From: Clostridiaceae bacterium
GTDB lineage: Bacteria; Bacillota; Clostridia; Lutisporales; Lutisporaceae
Direction of reading: 5' to 3'
DNA length: 13,177 nucleotides
NCBI GenBank assembly: GCA_003527145.1
Contig: DPSW01000465.1
Location: 16,822 to 29,998, forward strand
This document shows, piece by piece, positions 6,108 through 13,155 of this stretch (positions within the stretch are counted from its first letter, which is position 1; every line of letters starts with the position of its first letter). The translations under genes and the position numbers were made by a program. The notes under the pieces were generated by a model. It worked only from the letters and a program-made list of their open reading frames with translations. It made no database searches and was not told where the DNA came from.

Positions 6108-7157
6108 ATGAAAAAACGAATTCTCGTATCCTGTTTAATACTCATTATTCTTACAACGGCTATAGCTGGCTGCAGCAAGCCTGCTACTCCTCCAGCCGAA
6201 ACTCCTCCTGCCGGTGGCGGTTCCGATAAGGCTCTTACAAGTCCGGTAAACCTTGACTTGGCAACCATGAAGATGGGCAGCGGTTGGTATAGCTATGGCT
6301 CTGTTCTAAGCGAGCTTATGATGAAGGAGCTTCCGAGTGGCTCTAAAGTAAACATAATACCGGAATCCGGTGCTGCGGCAAACCCTACACTGGTTTCAAA
6401 GGGAAAATTTCCTATAGGTCTTGGCTACAACCAGTCTTGCAGTTGGGCCTATAACGGTAAGTTCATCTATGATAAACCATTGGAGAATCTCAGAGGGCTG
6501 GTGGGATATCTTGACACTTATTATTATGCGGCAGTAGTAAGCAAATCCTTTGGAGTTACTGACCTTGCTGAGGTCAAAGAGAAGAAGCTTCCTATCCGTG
6601 TATCGACTGTTCCCGTCGGTGGTATGGGTGAAGTCGTTACAAGGCTTGTTTTCGAGTATTACGGCTTTACCTACGATGACATCATATCCTGGGGAGGAAA
6701 GGTAGAGCACAATGATTTTGCCACAATCGTAGATATGTTCAAGGATGGCCAGACAGATTTCTTCTTGCAGAATATAACTCAAGGCCATGCATCTGTTACC
6801 GAGCTGTCAGTAAGCACTGACATTATATTCTTGGAGTTCCCTGAAGATATGATCAACAGCTTTGTTGAAAAGTATGGATTCAGCAAGGAGGTTCTTCCTG
6901 CCAATTCATACAAAGGACAGACCAAGGATATTGTCAGTATGGGCCTGACCACCAACATATTTACTAATACAGATATGCCTGATGCTGTTGCATATGCTAT
7001 CACAAAGGCTATTGTTGAGAATCCCGATACTTTGCATAAAGGACATGTTGCTCTGGAAAGATTTACCCGTGAAGGGGCTTGCGATCCAATTGGCTTGGGA
7101 TTGCCCCTGCACCCCGGCGCTGAGGCATACTACAGGGAGGTTGGCTTGCTGAAATGA
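6108..7157 (+). CDS. TAXI-family TRAP transporter solute-binding lipoprotein
   Basis: Protein of 349 residues with AAAGGA (6094-6099) 8 nt upstream. It has a lipoprotein signal peptide: MKKR, a hydrophobic core and the lipobox I19-A-G-C22, so the mature protein starts at C22 and is lipid-anchored outside the membrane. A Pro/Gly-rich tether (about 24-39) follows. The binding domain has the TAXI hallmark near 55-110: 'MKMGSGWYSYGSVLSELMM' resembles the family's GTGGTYYPLG region, then 'SGAAANPTLVSKGKFPIGLGY'. Family knowledge: TAXI proteins deliver small solutes, mostly organic anions, to a fused 4TM/12TM permease driven by an ion gradient. The permease gene overlaps this one by 4 bp. The ligand cannot be read from sequence; context suggests the compound handled by the UroD-like and flavoprotein enzymes (inference). 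Confidence 0.92.
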   Translation: MKKRILVSCLILIILTTAIAGCSKPATPPAETPPAGGGSDKALTSPVNLDLATMKMGSGWYSYGSVLSELMMKELPSGSKVNIIPESGAAANPTLVSKGKFPIGLGYNQSCSWAYNGKFIYDKPLENLRGLVGYLDTYYYAAVVSKSFGVTDLAEVKEKKLPIRVSTVPVGGMGEVVTRLVFEYYGFTYDDIISWGGKVEHNDFATIVDMFKDGQTDFFLQNITQGHASVTELSVSTDIIFLEFPEDMINSFVEKYGFSKEVLPANSYKGQTKDIVSMGLTTNIFTNTDMPDAVAYAITKAIVENPDTLHKGHVALERFTREGACDPIGLGLPLHPGAEAYYREVGLLK

Positions 7158-9058
7158 TTGAAAACAAGCTCGTAAAAAGGTTTTTAAGACCGGCGAGTGT
7201 TTGGGCTATAGTTTGGACTTTGTTCCAGATATGGATTGTAATACGCGGAGCATATCCTTCAATGGTATTACGCCCTATACACGTCTGCTTCGGCATGGGT
7301 TTAGTCTTCTTGACTAAACCCATGTTCAAGAAAAATGCGGTGCCCAAAGGACAGAAATACACAGCTAAATGGTATGAATATATCTTTGTTGCGGCTGTTG
7401 TTTTCTGCGGAATATATTTCATTTTAAACGGAAACCGCATGATGACACGTATGGCTTATGTAGACGATCTGTTAACCATGGATTACGTTGTCGGCTTATT
7501 GATGATCGCTTTGCTTCTGGAGTGCTCCAGAAGAGCTGTTGATACAGCTTTTACTATTATAGTCGCTATTTTTATTGTCTATGCTGTTTGGGGAGGATTT
7601 TTGCCGGGCATCTTAGGTCACGGAGGGCAGGATCTTACCACATTGCTGGAGAGCCAGGTATTTTCAACCGCCGGTATATTTAACTCACCGGTCAGCGTAT
7701 CTGTCTCCATGGTTTTCTATTTCCTGCTGTTCGGTGCTTTTTTGACCGCTACCCCTGCGGCACAGCTGTTCATTAATATATCCAATGTGATGACCCGCAA
7801 GACGATAGGCGGTGCCGGTAAGGCCAGTGTTGTTGCTGCTGCGTTATTCGGTATGATCAGCGGAAGCGCACCGGCTAACGTAGCATCTATCGGCACCATC
7901 ATGTATCCTTCGATGAAAAAACAAAAATTTGACCCCATGTTCTCAGGCAGCATGCTATCCATCGAAGGTACTGCCGGTCAGCTGATTCCGCCTGTTATGG
8001 GAGCCGCTGCTTTCATCATGGTTGACATGACCGGCCACAGCTATGCGGAAATTATGAAGGCAGCTATACTTCCTTCCATTGTATTCCTTGCCGGGCTGTA
8101 CTTTTTGATTCATTTATATGCACGAAAGCATGATATGCGGCCCATCAATGAAGACATGAGCCAAACGAAGAAGGATATATTTAAGCATATTCATTTACTC
8201 GTGGGTGTAGTCGTTTTAGTTACTCTTATAATAAAGGGTTATTCTATGATGAGATCTGCGACCATTGCCAGTGCATGCTTATATGTTATATGCTTATTCA
8301 GGAAAGATACCAGGCTTTCTCTGTATGATGTCCTTGAAGCTTTTGAGTCAACCGCAAGACAAGCAGTTGCCGTAGCTATGCCCTGTGCGCTGGCCGGAAT
8401 TATAATCGGTGTCATCGTAAACACAGGCTTAGGCATCCGATTCAGCAGCATAATAAATTCTATTGCTCAGAGCAATTTGTTATTGGCGCTGTTTGCGACC
8501 ATGCTTATGGCTCTGGTTCTAGGCATGGGTATGCCTACCAGTGCCGCTTATATTATGTCGGCTACATTGCTTTGCCCGACAATCGTCGGATTGGGAATAC
8601 CGGTGTTGGTGGCACATTTCTTCGTATTCTACTATGCTAATTTGTCCGCCATCACACCTCCGGTAGCATTAGCTTCCTATGCTGCGGGCGGAATTGTTGA
8701 AGTCGACCTATGGAAGCTTGGTTTAGAGGCGTTTAAATATAGTGTGGTCATATTTACTATACCTTATATCTTTGTATACTATCCGGAGCTTCTTGGTATC
8801 GGCTCAATAGGGAAAGTTATTTTCGTTGCTGCTATAACTCTTATGAGTGCTTATGAAATCAGTGCTGCTTTGATAGGCTTCAGCTTGGTTCCTATTTCGG
8901 TTATCGAAAGACTACTTTTTGCTGCTTCTGCTGTTATGATAATTTTCCCGGAAATAATAACTACGATAATCGGCATAGTTATCTTTGCTGTGACTATACT
9001 GATGCAGTACAGTCGTAAGAAAAAGGCTCTATTAAGCACCTCAGACAAATCCATATAG
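7154..9058 (+). CDS. TRAP transporter fused permease (DctQM type, 4TM/12TM)
   Basis: Protein of 634 residues, nearly all hydrophobic segments, the length expected for fused small plus large TRAP permease subunits that pair with TAXI binding proteins. The first part (about 1-200) includes the small-subunit-like helices. The DctM-like part carries two characteristic inverted-repeat motifs: 'GMISGSAPANVASIGTIMYP' at 233-252 with GQLIPPVMGAAAFI at 275-288, and 'GMGMPTSAAYIMSATLL' at 457-473 with 'NLSAITPPVALASYAAGGI' at 496-514. Translation starts at an ATG overlapping the stop of the binding-protein gene (ATGA, 7154-7157). GGAGG at 7136-7140 is 13 nt away, so coupling to the upstream gene is likely. 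The gene ends just before a bidirectional terminator, closing the plus-strand operon. It imports the solute into the cytoplasm. Confidence 0.93.
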   Translation: MIENKLVKRFLRPASVWAIVWTLFQIWIVIRGAYPSMVLRPIHVCFGMGLVFLTKPMFKKNAVPKGQKYTAKWYEYIFVAAVVFCGIYFILNGNRMMTRMAYVDDLLTMDYVVGLLMIALLLECSRRAVDTAFTIIVAIFIVYAVWGGFLPGILGHGGQDLTTLLESQVFSTAGIFNSPVSVSVSMVFYFLLFGAFLTATPAAQLFINISNVMTRKTIGGAGKASVVAAALFGMISGSAPANVASIGTIMYPSMKKQKFDPMFSGSMLSIEGTAGQLIPPVMGAAAFIMVDMTGHSYAEIMKAAILPSIVFLAGLYFLIHLYARKHDMRPINEDMSQTKKDIFKHIHLLVGVVVLVTLIIKGYSMMRSATIASACLYVICLFRKDTRLSLYDVLEAFESTARQAVAVAMPCALAGIIIGVIVNTGLGIRFSSIINSIAQSNLLLALFATMLMALVLGMGMPTSAAYIMSATLLCPTIVGLGIPVLVAHFFVFYYANLSAITPPVALASYAAGGIVEVDLWKLGLEAFKYSVVIFTIPYIFVYYPELLGIGSIGKVIFVAAITLMSAYEISAALIGFSLVPISVIERLLFAASAVMIIFPEIITTIIGIVIFAVTILMQYSRKKKALLSTSDKSI

Positions 9059-9096
9059 AAACTGTTTTAGATGCGCCTTTATATACGGCTCCAATA

Positions 9097-9141
9097 GAAA
9101 AGCCTCCAGCGTAGAAATTAAACTACGATTGGAGGCTTTTC
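9097..9141. terminator. bidirectional Rho-independent terminator between convergent genes
   Basis: GAAAAGCCTCCA (9097-9108) pairs perfectly with TGGAGGCTTTTC (9130-9141). Inside, GTAG (9111-9114) pairs with CTAC (9123-9126) around an 8-nt AT loop. The A-run at the left foot and the T-run at the right foot give a usable U-tract in both directions. It serves the TRAP operon (plus) and the oxidoreductase gene (minus, stop at 9151-9153). Confidence 0.9.
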
Positions 9142-9150
9142 CATTAAAAG

Positions 9151-10290
9151 CTACTTGTTGGCTAGACGATGGGCATGACGATTCACCGTTAAATTAATAG
9201 CGAAGGCAACGCCCTCTGCAGTATCAAAAAAGCTCACCGGTAAAATATTGTCCAGATGGTTTCTTATAGCTTCCCTTAACTGATTATCAAAGTAATTCAT
9301 GAAAACCTCGATGGCCTTTTCGTTGACTCCGCCTTTAGTAGCGTGGTTCTTTGTGGAGATTTCAAGCTCTTCTCTTGTAGCCAGCTGAATAGTTAGGTTC
9401 CATGTTTCAAAGTTGGCGCCATGGAAGTTCCTCGCCAGATCTGGTTCACAGCCTGTACTGATGATGTATTTAAGGATCCCTTCAAACCAGGATATGGAGA
9501 GCTTTTCAATAAAACCGCGGATTTCCTCCGGGACGTCCTGCAGAGAAGAAGGATACAAACCTTCGCCCTCCAAGCCCAGGTGCTTGCGGAAGGCCGCACG
9601 CATTGCACTGCCTACCTGAGAGGTGGATACCTCATATCCGCGTTCAGCCATAACATCAGAAACCGCATAGCATATCTCATAACAGGTATGTGCAGTGTTT
9701 TTAGCAGAAAGCCCCACAAGTGACATTTCGTGCGATACTAAAAATGTTAGGCCAAACATATTGGAGAAGTCTATGGCGCGCTGGCGTCGATCCTCCGGGA
9801 AAGGATGATCCGGCACAAAGCTTAAAAAACTTCCTCCGCGCTTTTGCAGGGGAATGCCTTTAAAAGGTTCGGCCATACTGGGAAGAAACTTAACGCAATT
9901 AATATCATTGCCCAGTAAGTCATAATAGAATTTTGGATCAGGAGAAGGACCAAAGGTATAAATATCGGGGAGAGATATACCTTTTTCTCTCGCTTCATTA
10001 AAATAAGGCAACAGAATTTCCTGCACAATTATAGGGATTTGTTTGGGCGACGGACACATTATTACGATATCAGGTGTCGTCTGGCGTAAAAGCTCCGCTG
10101 TATTGTTAACAGAGACTGCAAAGGGTAATCTTGAGCGTAATTCATCTATACCGCGGTCGGTGGCTTTTACCCCAAATACATTTGTGGCTACTTTATCGCC
10201 AAGAAGCATTTGATATCCAGGAAGAAGATGCTTACTACCAATATAACCCATACCAACAACTACAATATTGTAATCTGTAGAAATAGACAT
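9151..10290 (-). CDS. ProC-like NAD(P)-binding oxidoreductase, substrate unknown
   Basis: Protein of 379 residues on the minus strand, with AGGAGGA (10296-10302) only 5 nt before its ATG at 10290-10288. The N-terminal Rossmann fold starts IVVVGMGYIGSKH (9-21; GxGxxG at 13-18), followed by 'PDIVIMCPSPKQIP' at 73-86, the usual end of the nucleotide-binding half. KFLPSMAEPFKGIPL (134-148) and ATKGGVNEKAIEVF (317-330) sit where pyrroline-5-carboxylate reductases have RxMPNxP and SPGGTTxxAL, so a ProC-like architecture with a helical dimer domain is inferred. It is about 100 residues longer than ProC, and a true ProC role is unlikely. It faces the TRAP operon and is divergent from the sigma-54 activator, so it likely belongs to the same pathway (a dehydrogenation or imine reduction, inference). 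Confidence is high that it is a real gene and modest for the family. Confidence 0.85.
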   Translation of the reverse strand: MSISTDYNIVVVGMGYIGSKHLLPGYQMLLGDKVATNVFGVKATDRGIDELRSRLPFAVSVNNTAELLRQTTPDIVIMCPSPKQIPIIVQEILLPYFNEAREKGISLPDIYTFGPSPDPKFYYDLLGNDINCVKFLPSMAEPFKGIPLQKRGGSFLSFVPDHPFPEDRRQRAIDFSNMFGLTFLVSHEMSLVGLSAKNTAHTCYEICYAVSDVMAERGYEVSTSQVGSAMRAAFRKHLGLEGEGLYPSSLQDVPEEIRGFIEKLSISWFEGILKYIISTGCEPDLARNFHGANFETWNLTIQLATREELEISTKNHATKGGVNEKAIEVFMNYFDNQLREAIRNHLDNILPVSFFDTAEGVAFAINLTVNRHAHRLANK

Positions 10291-10311
10291 GTAAATCCTC
10301 CTTTTTAATAA

Positions 10312-10346
10312 GCAGGAAATACTAGCTTCGATAAAATTATTGTATC
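10312..10346 (+). repeat. 35-nt intergenic repeat, copy 2 (over the oxidoreductase promoter)
   Basis: Second copy of the repeat at 5926-5960 (29 of 35 identical, 15-nt perfect core at 10323-10337). Its right end covers the proposed minus-strand -10 (10339-10344) of the oxidoreductase gene. A protein bound here would control that promoter directly and could act at a distance on the activator gene. Confidence 0.5.
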
Positions 10347-10367
10347 ATTATAATATTATGATGGCAA
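10339..10367 (-). promoter_or_regulatory. sigma-A promoter for the ProC-like gene
   Basis: Read on the minus strand: TTGCCA (10367-10362; 5/6 match), a 17-nt spacer, then TACAAT (10344-10339; 5/6 match). Initiation near 10332 would give a leader of about 40 nt to the ATG at 10290. Spacing and match are good. A TATAAT at 10352-10347 on the same strand lacks a matching -35. Confidence 0.6.
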
Positions 10368-10371
10368 GGCG

Positions 10372-10387
10372 TGGTTTTATTATTGCG
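10372..10387 (+). promoter_or_regulatory. candidate sigma-54 (-24/-12) promoter before the activator gene
   Basis: TGGTTTTATTATTGCG has GG (10373-10374) and GC (10385-10386) exactly 12 nt apart and a full TTGC, as in TGGCAC-N5-TTGC; the CAC part is not conserved. It would initiate near 10398, about 126 nt before the activator ATG, suggesting autoregulation. A strong sigma-A promoter lies just downstream, so this site may be secondary. Confidence 0.4.
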
Positions 10388-10392
10388 AAAAA

Positions 10393-10421
10393 TCGACAAA
10401 ACTCGTCAAATAGTATATAAT
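10393..10421 (+). promoter_or_regulatory. sigma-A promoter for the sigma-54 activator gene
   Basis: TCGACA (10393-10398; 5/6 match), a 17-nt spacer, then a perfect TATAAT (10416-10421). Initiation near 10428 gives a leader of about 96 nt. This is the best sigma-A promoter in the window and suggests constitutive low-level production of the regulator. Confidence 0.72.
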
Positions 10422-10523
10422 GCTTATTACAATGTATTTAAATATCTTTAAACAAAGCATTATAAATAGTAAAAATGATGCTCTTACAGAAACAGCCCTA
10501 AATTATGTTAAGGAGGTTTTTGT

Positions 10524-12314
10524 ATGTCCTATTTAAAGCTTATAGATAATAAAATCCAATCTTTGGCCGAGTCTCTATCATCCATACTGAATGTGGAAAT
10601 TACGGTGGTAGACAGCAGTCTTTTGAGAATTGCAGGCACGGGAGATTTTTATCACCGCATCAACGAAAGCAGTCCGGAAAATTCGCTGTTTGCGAAGGTA
10701 CTGAAAAACGGCAAGCCTGAATTCAATATATATGAAAAAGATAATGCTGTATGTCGTTCCTGCAGCTATGGCGACACATGCAAAGAGCGCAAAAGCATGA
10801 TTTATCCCATTAAAGTTGAAGAAGAAAATATAGGGGTGGTGTGCTTTGCCTCCTTCAACCCGGTGCAAGACCAGCTGATGCTCAGCAAAAAAGAAGAATA
10901 TATGGACATGCTGAAGCATTTTGCCGAGAGCATTGAAAAAGAAATAATAAGCATAAAAATGATAAACAAGCTTAATATGGGTATAGCTGAAATAAATGGT
11001 GTAATTAATTCCATAAACAGATGCATAATTATTTTAAACAAAGAACAAAGAATAATTCACATCAATTCCAAAGCCATAAGGATACTCAATATCAATTTTT
11101 CAGCCAATAAAATCATCAACAGAAAAATAAGCGATATAATAAAAAACTTTAAGGTTGAAGACACAAATAACAAGGAATTGGTAGGAAACTGGACAATTGA
11201 GAATAGGATATTAAAGGTTCTATATAAGGTAAATTATATTATACTTGATCAGAAAAACATATCAACCCTTATAGACTTTGATGCTTTAGATGAAATAATC
11301 AACATAGCCTTGACTTATAACAATGATAATGTAATAACCTTTGAGAATATTGTGGGATGCAGCCAGGTTATGCAGGACGTGATAGATAAGGCCAAAATAG
11401 CTGCTAAATCCGACTCCACAATATTTCTCTATGGTGCCAGCGGTACAGGGAAAGAGCTGTTTGCCAGATCCATCCATAATGCAAGCTTCAGGAAGGACGG
11501 ACCTTTTATAGCGATAAACTGTGCTACCTTGCCCGAAAACCTTATCGAGTCGGAGCTTTTTGGTTATGAGAAGGGCTCCTTTACGGGAGCAAGCCCCAAA
11601 GGTAAGATCGGAAAATTTGAGCAGGCAAACAACGGCACATTGTTTCTTGATGAAATTGCGGACCTTCCACTGCATCTTCAGGCAAAGCTGCTCAGAGTCC
11701 TGCAGGAAAAAAAGATAGACAGGATAGGCAGCACCACACCCACGGATATAAATGTTAGGATAATATCTGCCACTCATAAAAATCTGCAAGAACTGGTAAG
11801 GAAAAACCAGTTCAGAGAGGACCTATATTACAGACTGAACGTTATACCTCTATCTCTGCCTTCGCTGAAGGAAAGGGATGAAGATGTACTTTTATGCACT
11901 GAATATATAATCAAGAAACTATGCAATAAAATGAATAAGCCTCAAAAATATATATCCAAAGATATTGAGAAAAAATTCCTGAACTATAGCTGGCCCGGCA
12001 ATGTGAGAGAGTTGGAGAATGTATTGGAATATGCCATTAACTTTTCAAATGATGATGAGATCGGCGAGGAGGATCTGCCGGAATATTTCTTAAGCGATAT
12101 TGCGAAGGCGGAAACAAAATATGAATATGTTGATGTAGAAGCCATAGATATAAATAGCCTGAGAAGCTTGGATGAAATGACAAGAGATTATGAGAAAAAA
12201 ATACTCAAAAGGCTTTTGGACTTATATGGCGATACAACGGAAGGAAAAAGGACAATAGCAAAGAAGCTTAATATGAGCATTACCACATTATATAGAAAGC
12301 TTAATGATTATTAA
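10524..12314 (+). CDS. sigma-54-dependent transcriptional activator with Cys-bearing N-terminal sensor, PAS-like region, AAA+ and Fis-type HTH
   Basis: Protein of 596 residues, AGGAGG (10511-10516) 7 nt upstream. Residues 1-145 form a GAF-like sensor region with a cysteine group C77-x2-C80-x5-C86 and another Cys at 107. Residues about 150-250 look like a degenerate PAS domain ('CIIILNKEQRIIHINSKAIRIL'). The AAA+ domain (about 275-510) has Walker A GASGTGKE (304-311), the sigma-54 contact loop as GSFTGA (351-356; usual form GAFTGA), Walker B LFLDEIAD (373-380) and REDLYYRL (431-438) with the arginine-finger region. The C-terminus (573-596) is a Fis-type helix-turn-helix ending AKKLNMSITTLYRKL. 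There is no receiver domain, so control is by ligand, redox state or metal rather than phosphorylation. It probably drives the neighbouring catabolic promoters, including the sigma-54-like site at 12898 (inference). Confidence 0.93.
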   Translation: MSYLKLIDNKIQSLAESLSSILNVEITVVDSSLLRIAGTGDFYHRINESSPENSLFAKVLKNGKPEFNIYEKDNAVCRSCSYGDTCKERKSMIYPIKVEEENIGVVCFASFNPVQDQLMLSKKEEYMDMLKHFAESIEKEIISIKMINKLNMGIAEINGVINSINRCIIILNKEQRIIHINSKAIRILNINFSANKIINRKISDIIKNFKVEDTNNKELVGNWTIENRILKVLYKVNYIILDQKNISTLIDFDALDEIINIALTYNNDNVITFENIVGCSQVMQDVIDKAKIAAKSDSTIFLYGASGTGKELFARSIHNASFRKDGPFIAINCATLPENLIESELFGYEKGSFTGASPKGKIGKFEQANNGTLFLDEIADLPLHLQAKLLRVLQEKKIDRIGSTTPTDINVRIISATHKNLQELVRKNQFREDLYYRLNVIPLSLPSLKERDEDVLLCTEYIIKKLCNKMNKPQKYISKDIEKKFLNYSWPGNVRELENVLEYAINFSNDDEIGEEDLPEYFLSDIAKAETKYEYVDVEAIDINSLRSLDEMTRDYEKKILKRLLDLYGDTTEGKRTIAKKLNMSITTLYRKLNDY

Positions 12315-12420
12315 AAAACATTTTAGTTCAGGCGGTTCAGCTGAAAAGACAGAATGAGCAGACTATAAGGCCGCATGATAATAATAGAGATGTTATATAG
12401 CAGCAGTGGCGAAATCAATA

Positions 12421-12451
12421 CCCCTATGGAACTTATAAAAGCCCATAGGGG
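12421..12451 (+). terminator. GC-rich hairpin downstream of the activator gene, possible terminator
   Basis: CCCCTATGG (12421-12429) pairs perfectly with CCATAGGGG (12443-12451) around a 13-nt loop. Only an interrupted T stretch (TTGTTT at about 12456-12461) follows. It may terminate the activator transcript about 105 nt past its stop, or be a protein site. Weak as a classic terminator because of the poor U-tract. Confidence 0.4.
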
Positions 12452-12633
12452 CACATTGTTTAAATATAACAAAAATACAATACTTTTACTTGAAAACCTA
12501 TGATACCCTGTATTATGCCATAAAGATCTGACAAAATCAAATAGATAATCAAACATAAAGTGAAATATTTAACTACAGTGAAGAAAATAATCAAGAAAGT
12601 TTTCAAATTTGAAATAGTTTTTCATTTATGGAA

Positions 12634-12667
12634 AATTTACAACTATAGTAAATTGTTTTTTACTATA
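12634..12667 (+). other. two mutually exclusive AT-rich hairpins, one followed by a T-run
   Basis: AATTTAC (12634-12640) pairs with GTAAATT (12648-12654) and is followed almost directly by TTTTTT (12656-12661), a weak terminator form. The segment TATAGTAAA (12644-12652) can instead pair with TTTACTATA (12659-12667). The two stems share GTAAA, so only one can form at a time. In DNA this AT-rich it may be chance. Confidence 0.3.
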
Positions 12668-12897
12668 AGTACATAATTAGAAGCTGTATTAAATCAAGCA
12701 TAGTCAATATATCTTAATGTGATAAAATTTTATGAAGCTTTGCTAACTTTTTTCAATTATGAAATATGTCTCTCTGACTCGATAGATAAAAGCACTTCTA
12801 ATACAACTTATTATTAATTTTTCAGGATATTATTTATATTATTTTCCATTTATGCCAGATAATCAAATACATTTTTAGAATTTTATCATTCTTATTA

Positions 12898-12914
12898 TGG
12901 TATAGATATTGCAT
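12898..12914 (+). promoter_or_regulatory. candidate sigma-54 (-24/-12) promoter upstream of the second UroD-family gene
   Basis: TGGTATAGATATTGCAT matches TGGCAC-N5-TTGCAT: TGG and TTGCAT are intact and GG (12899-12900) to GC (12911-12912) is the required 12 nt. It is the best -24/-12 site found in the intergenic regions scanned. Initiation near 12924 would leave a leader of about 230 nt before the ATG at 13156. It is placed to respond to the activator encoded just upstream. Confidence 0.55.
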
Positions 12915-13010
12915 AGATTAATTATACGGAGTCAGGTATAGTGGTTTTTATGACTTTGTGAAAAAAATAATGAAGGGAGGCAGACCTCATAGAACCATAG
13001 CAGCTAAAGC

Positions 13011-13079
13011 ATGATAGAAAAATTATTAGATGCATATATAGAAAAATACACACTTGAGGCTGCGTTGACTTTGCTCTGA
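13011..13079 (+). other. short open frame of 22 codons, doubtful or remnant
   Basis: ATG 13011 to TGA 13079 encodes a 22-residue helix-like peptide starting MIEKLLDAYIEKY. No ribosome binding site precedes it closely; GGGAGG at 12975-12980 is 30 nt away. A -1 shift at the stop would continue with a further 16 sensible residues to a stop near 13126, so it may be the remains of a small gene or a leader peptide in the long untranslated region. Doubtful. Confidence 0.15.
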
Positions 13080-13155
13080 TACTATTTAGAACAAATAAAT
13101 CGCCTAGTGATTATGATGATTTATGAATGAAAGAACAGAAAGGAATGATTTTACT

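Larger units (their letters stand above)
12315..13155. other. 841-nt AT-rich gap with hairpins, a palindrome and a sigma-54-like promoter
   Basis: No convincing gene was found. Contents from left to right: a GC-rich 9-bp hairpin at 12421-12451; a 14-bp palindrome TTTCAAATTTGAAA at 12601-12614; two overlapping, mutually exclusive AT hairpins at 12634-12667; a long-range inverted repeat (12681-12691 with 12799-12809, 10 of 11 pairing); ATAAAATTTTAT at 12722-12733; a sigma-54-like promoter at 12898-12914; and a 22-codon open frame at 13011-13079 without a ribosome site. An open frame on the minus strand, 12323-12556, has no Shine-Dalgarno and spans the 12421 hairpin, so it is not called. Confidence 0.5.

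Noticed and set aside
11286..11789. 167-codon minus-strand open frame inside the activator gene
   Set aside because: It lies opposite the conserved AAA+ coding region, has no ribosome site and its product resembles no family.
12323..12556. 77-codon minus-strand open frame in the long gap
   Set aside because: No Shine-Dalgarno, unremarkable hydrophobic composition, and it spans a strong hairpin at 12421-12451.
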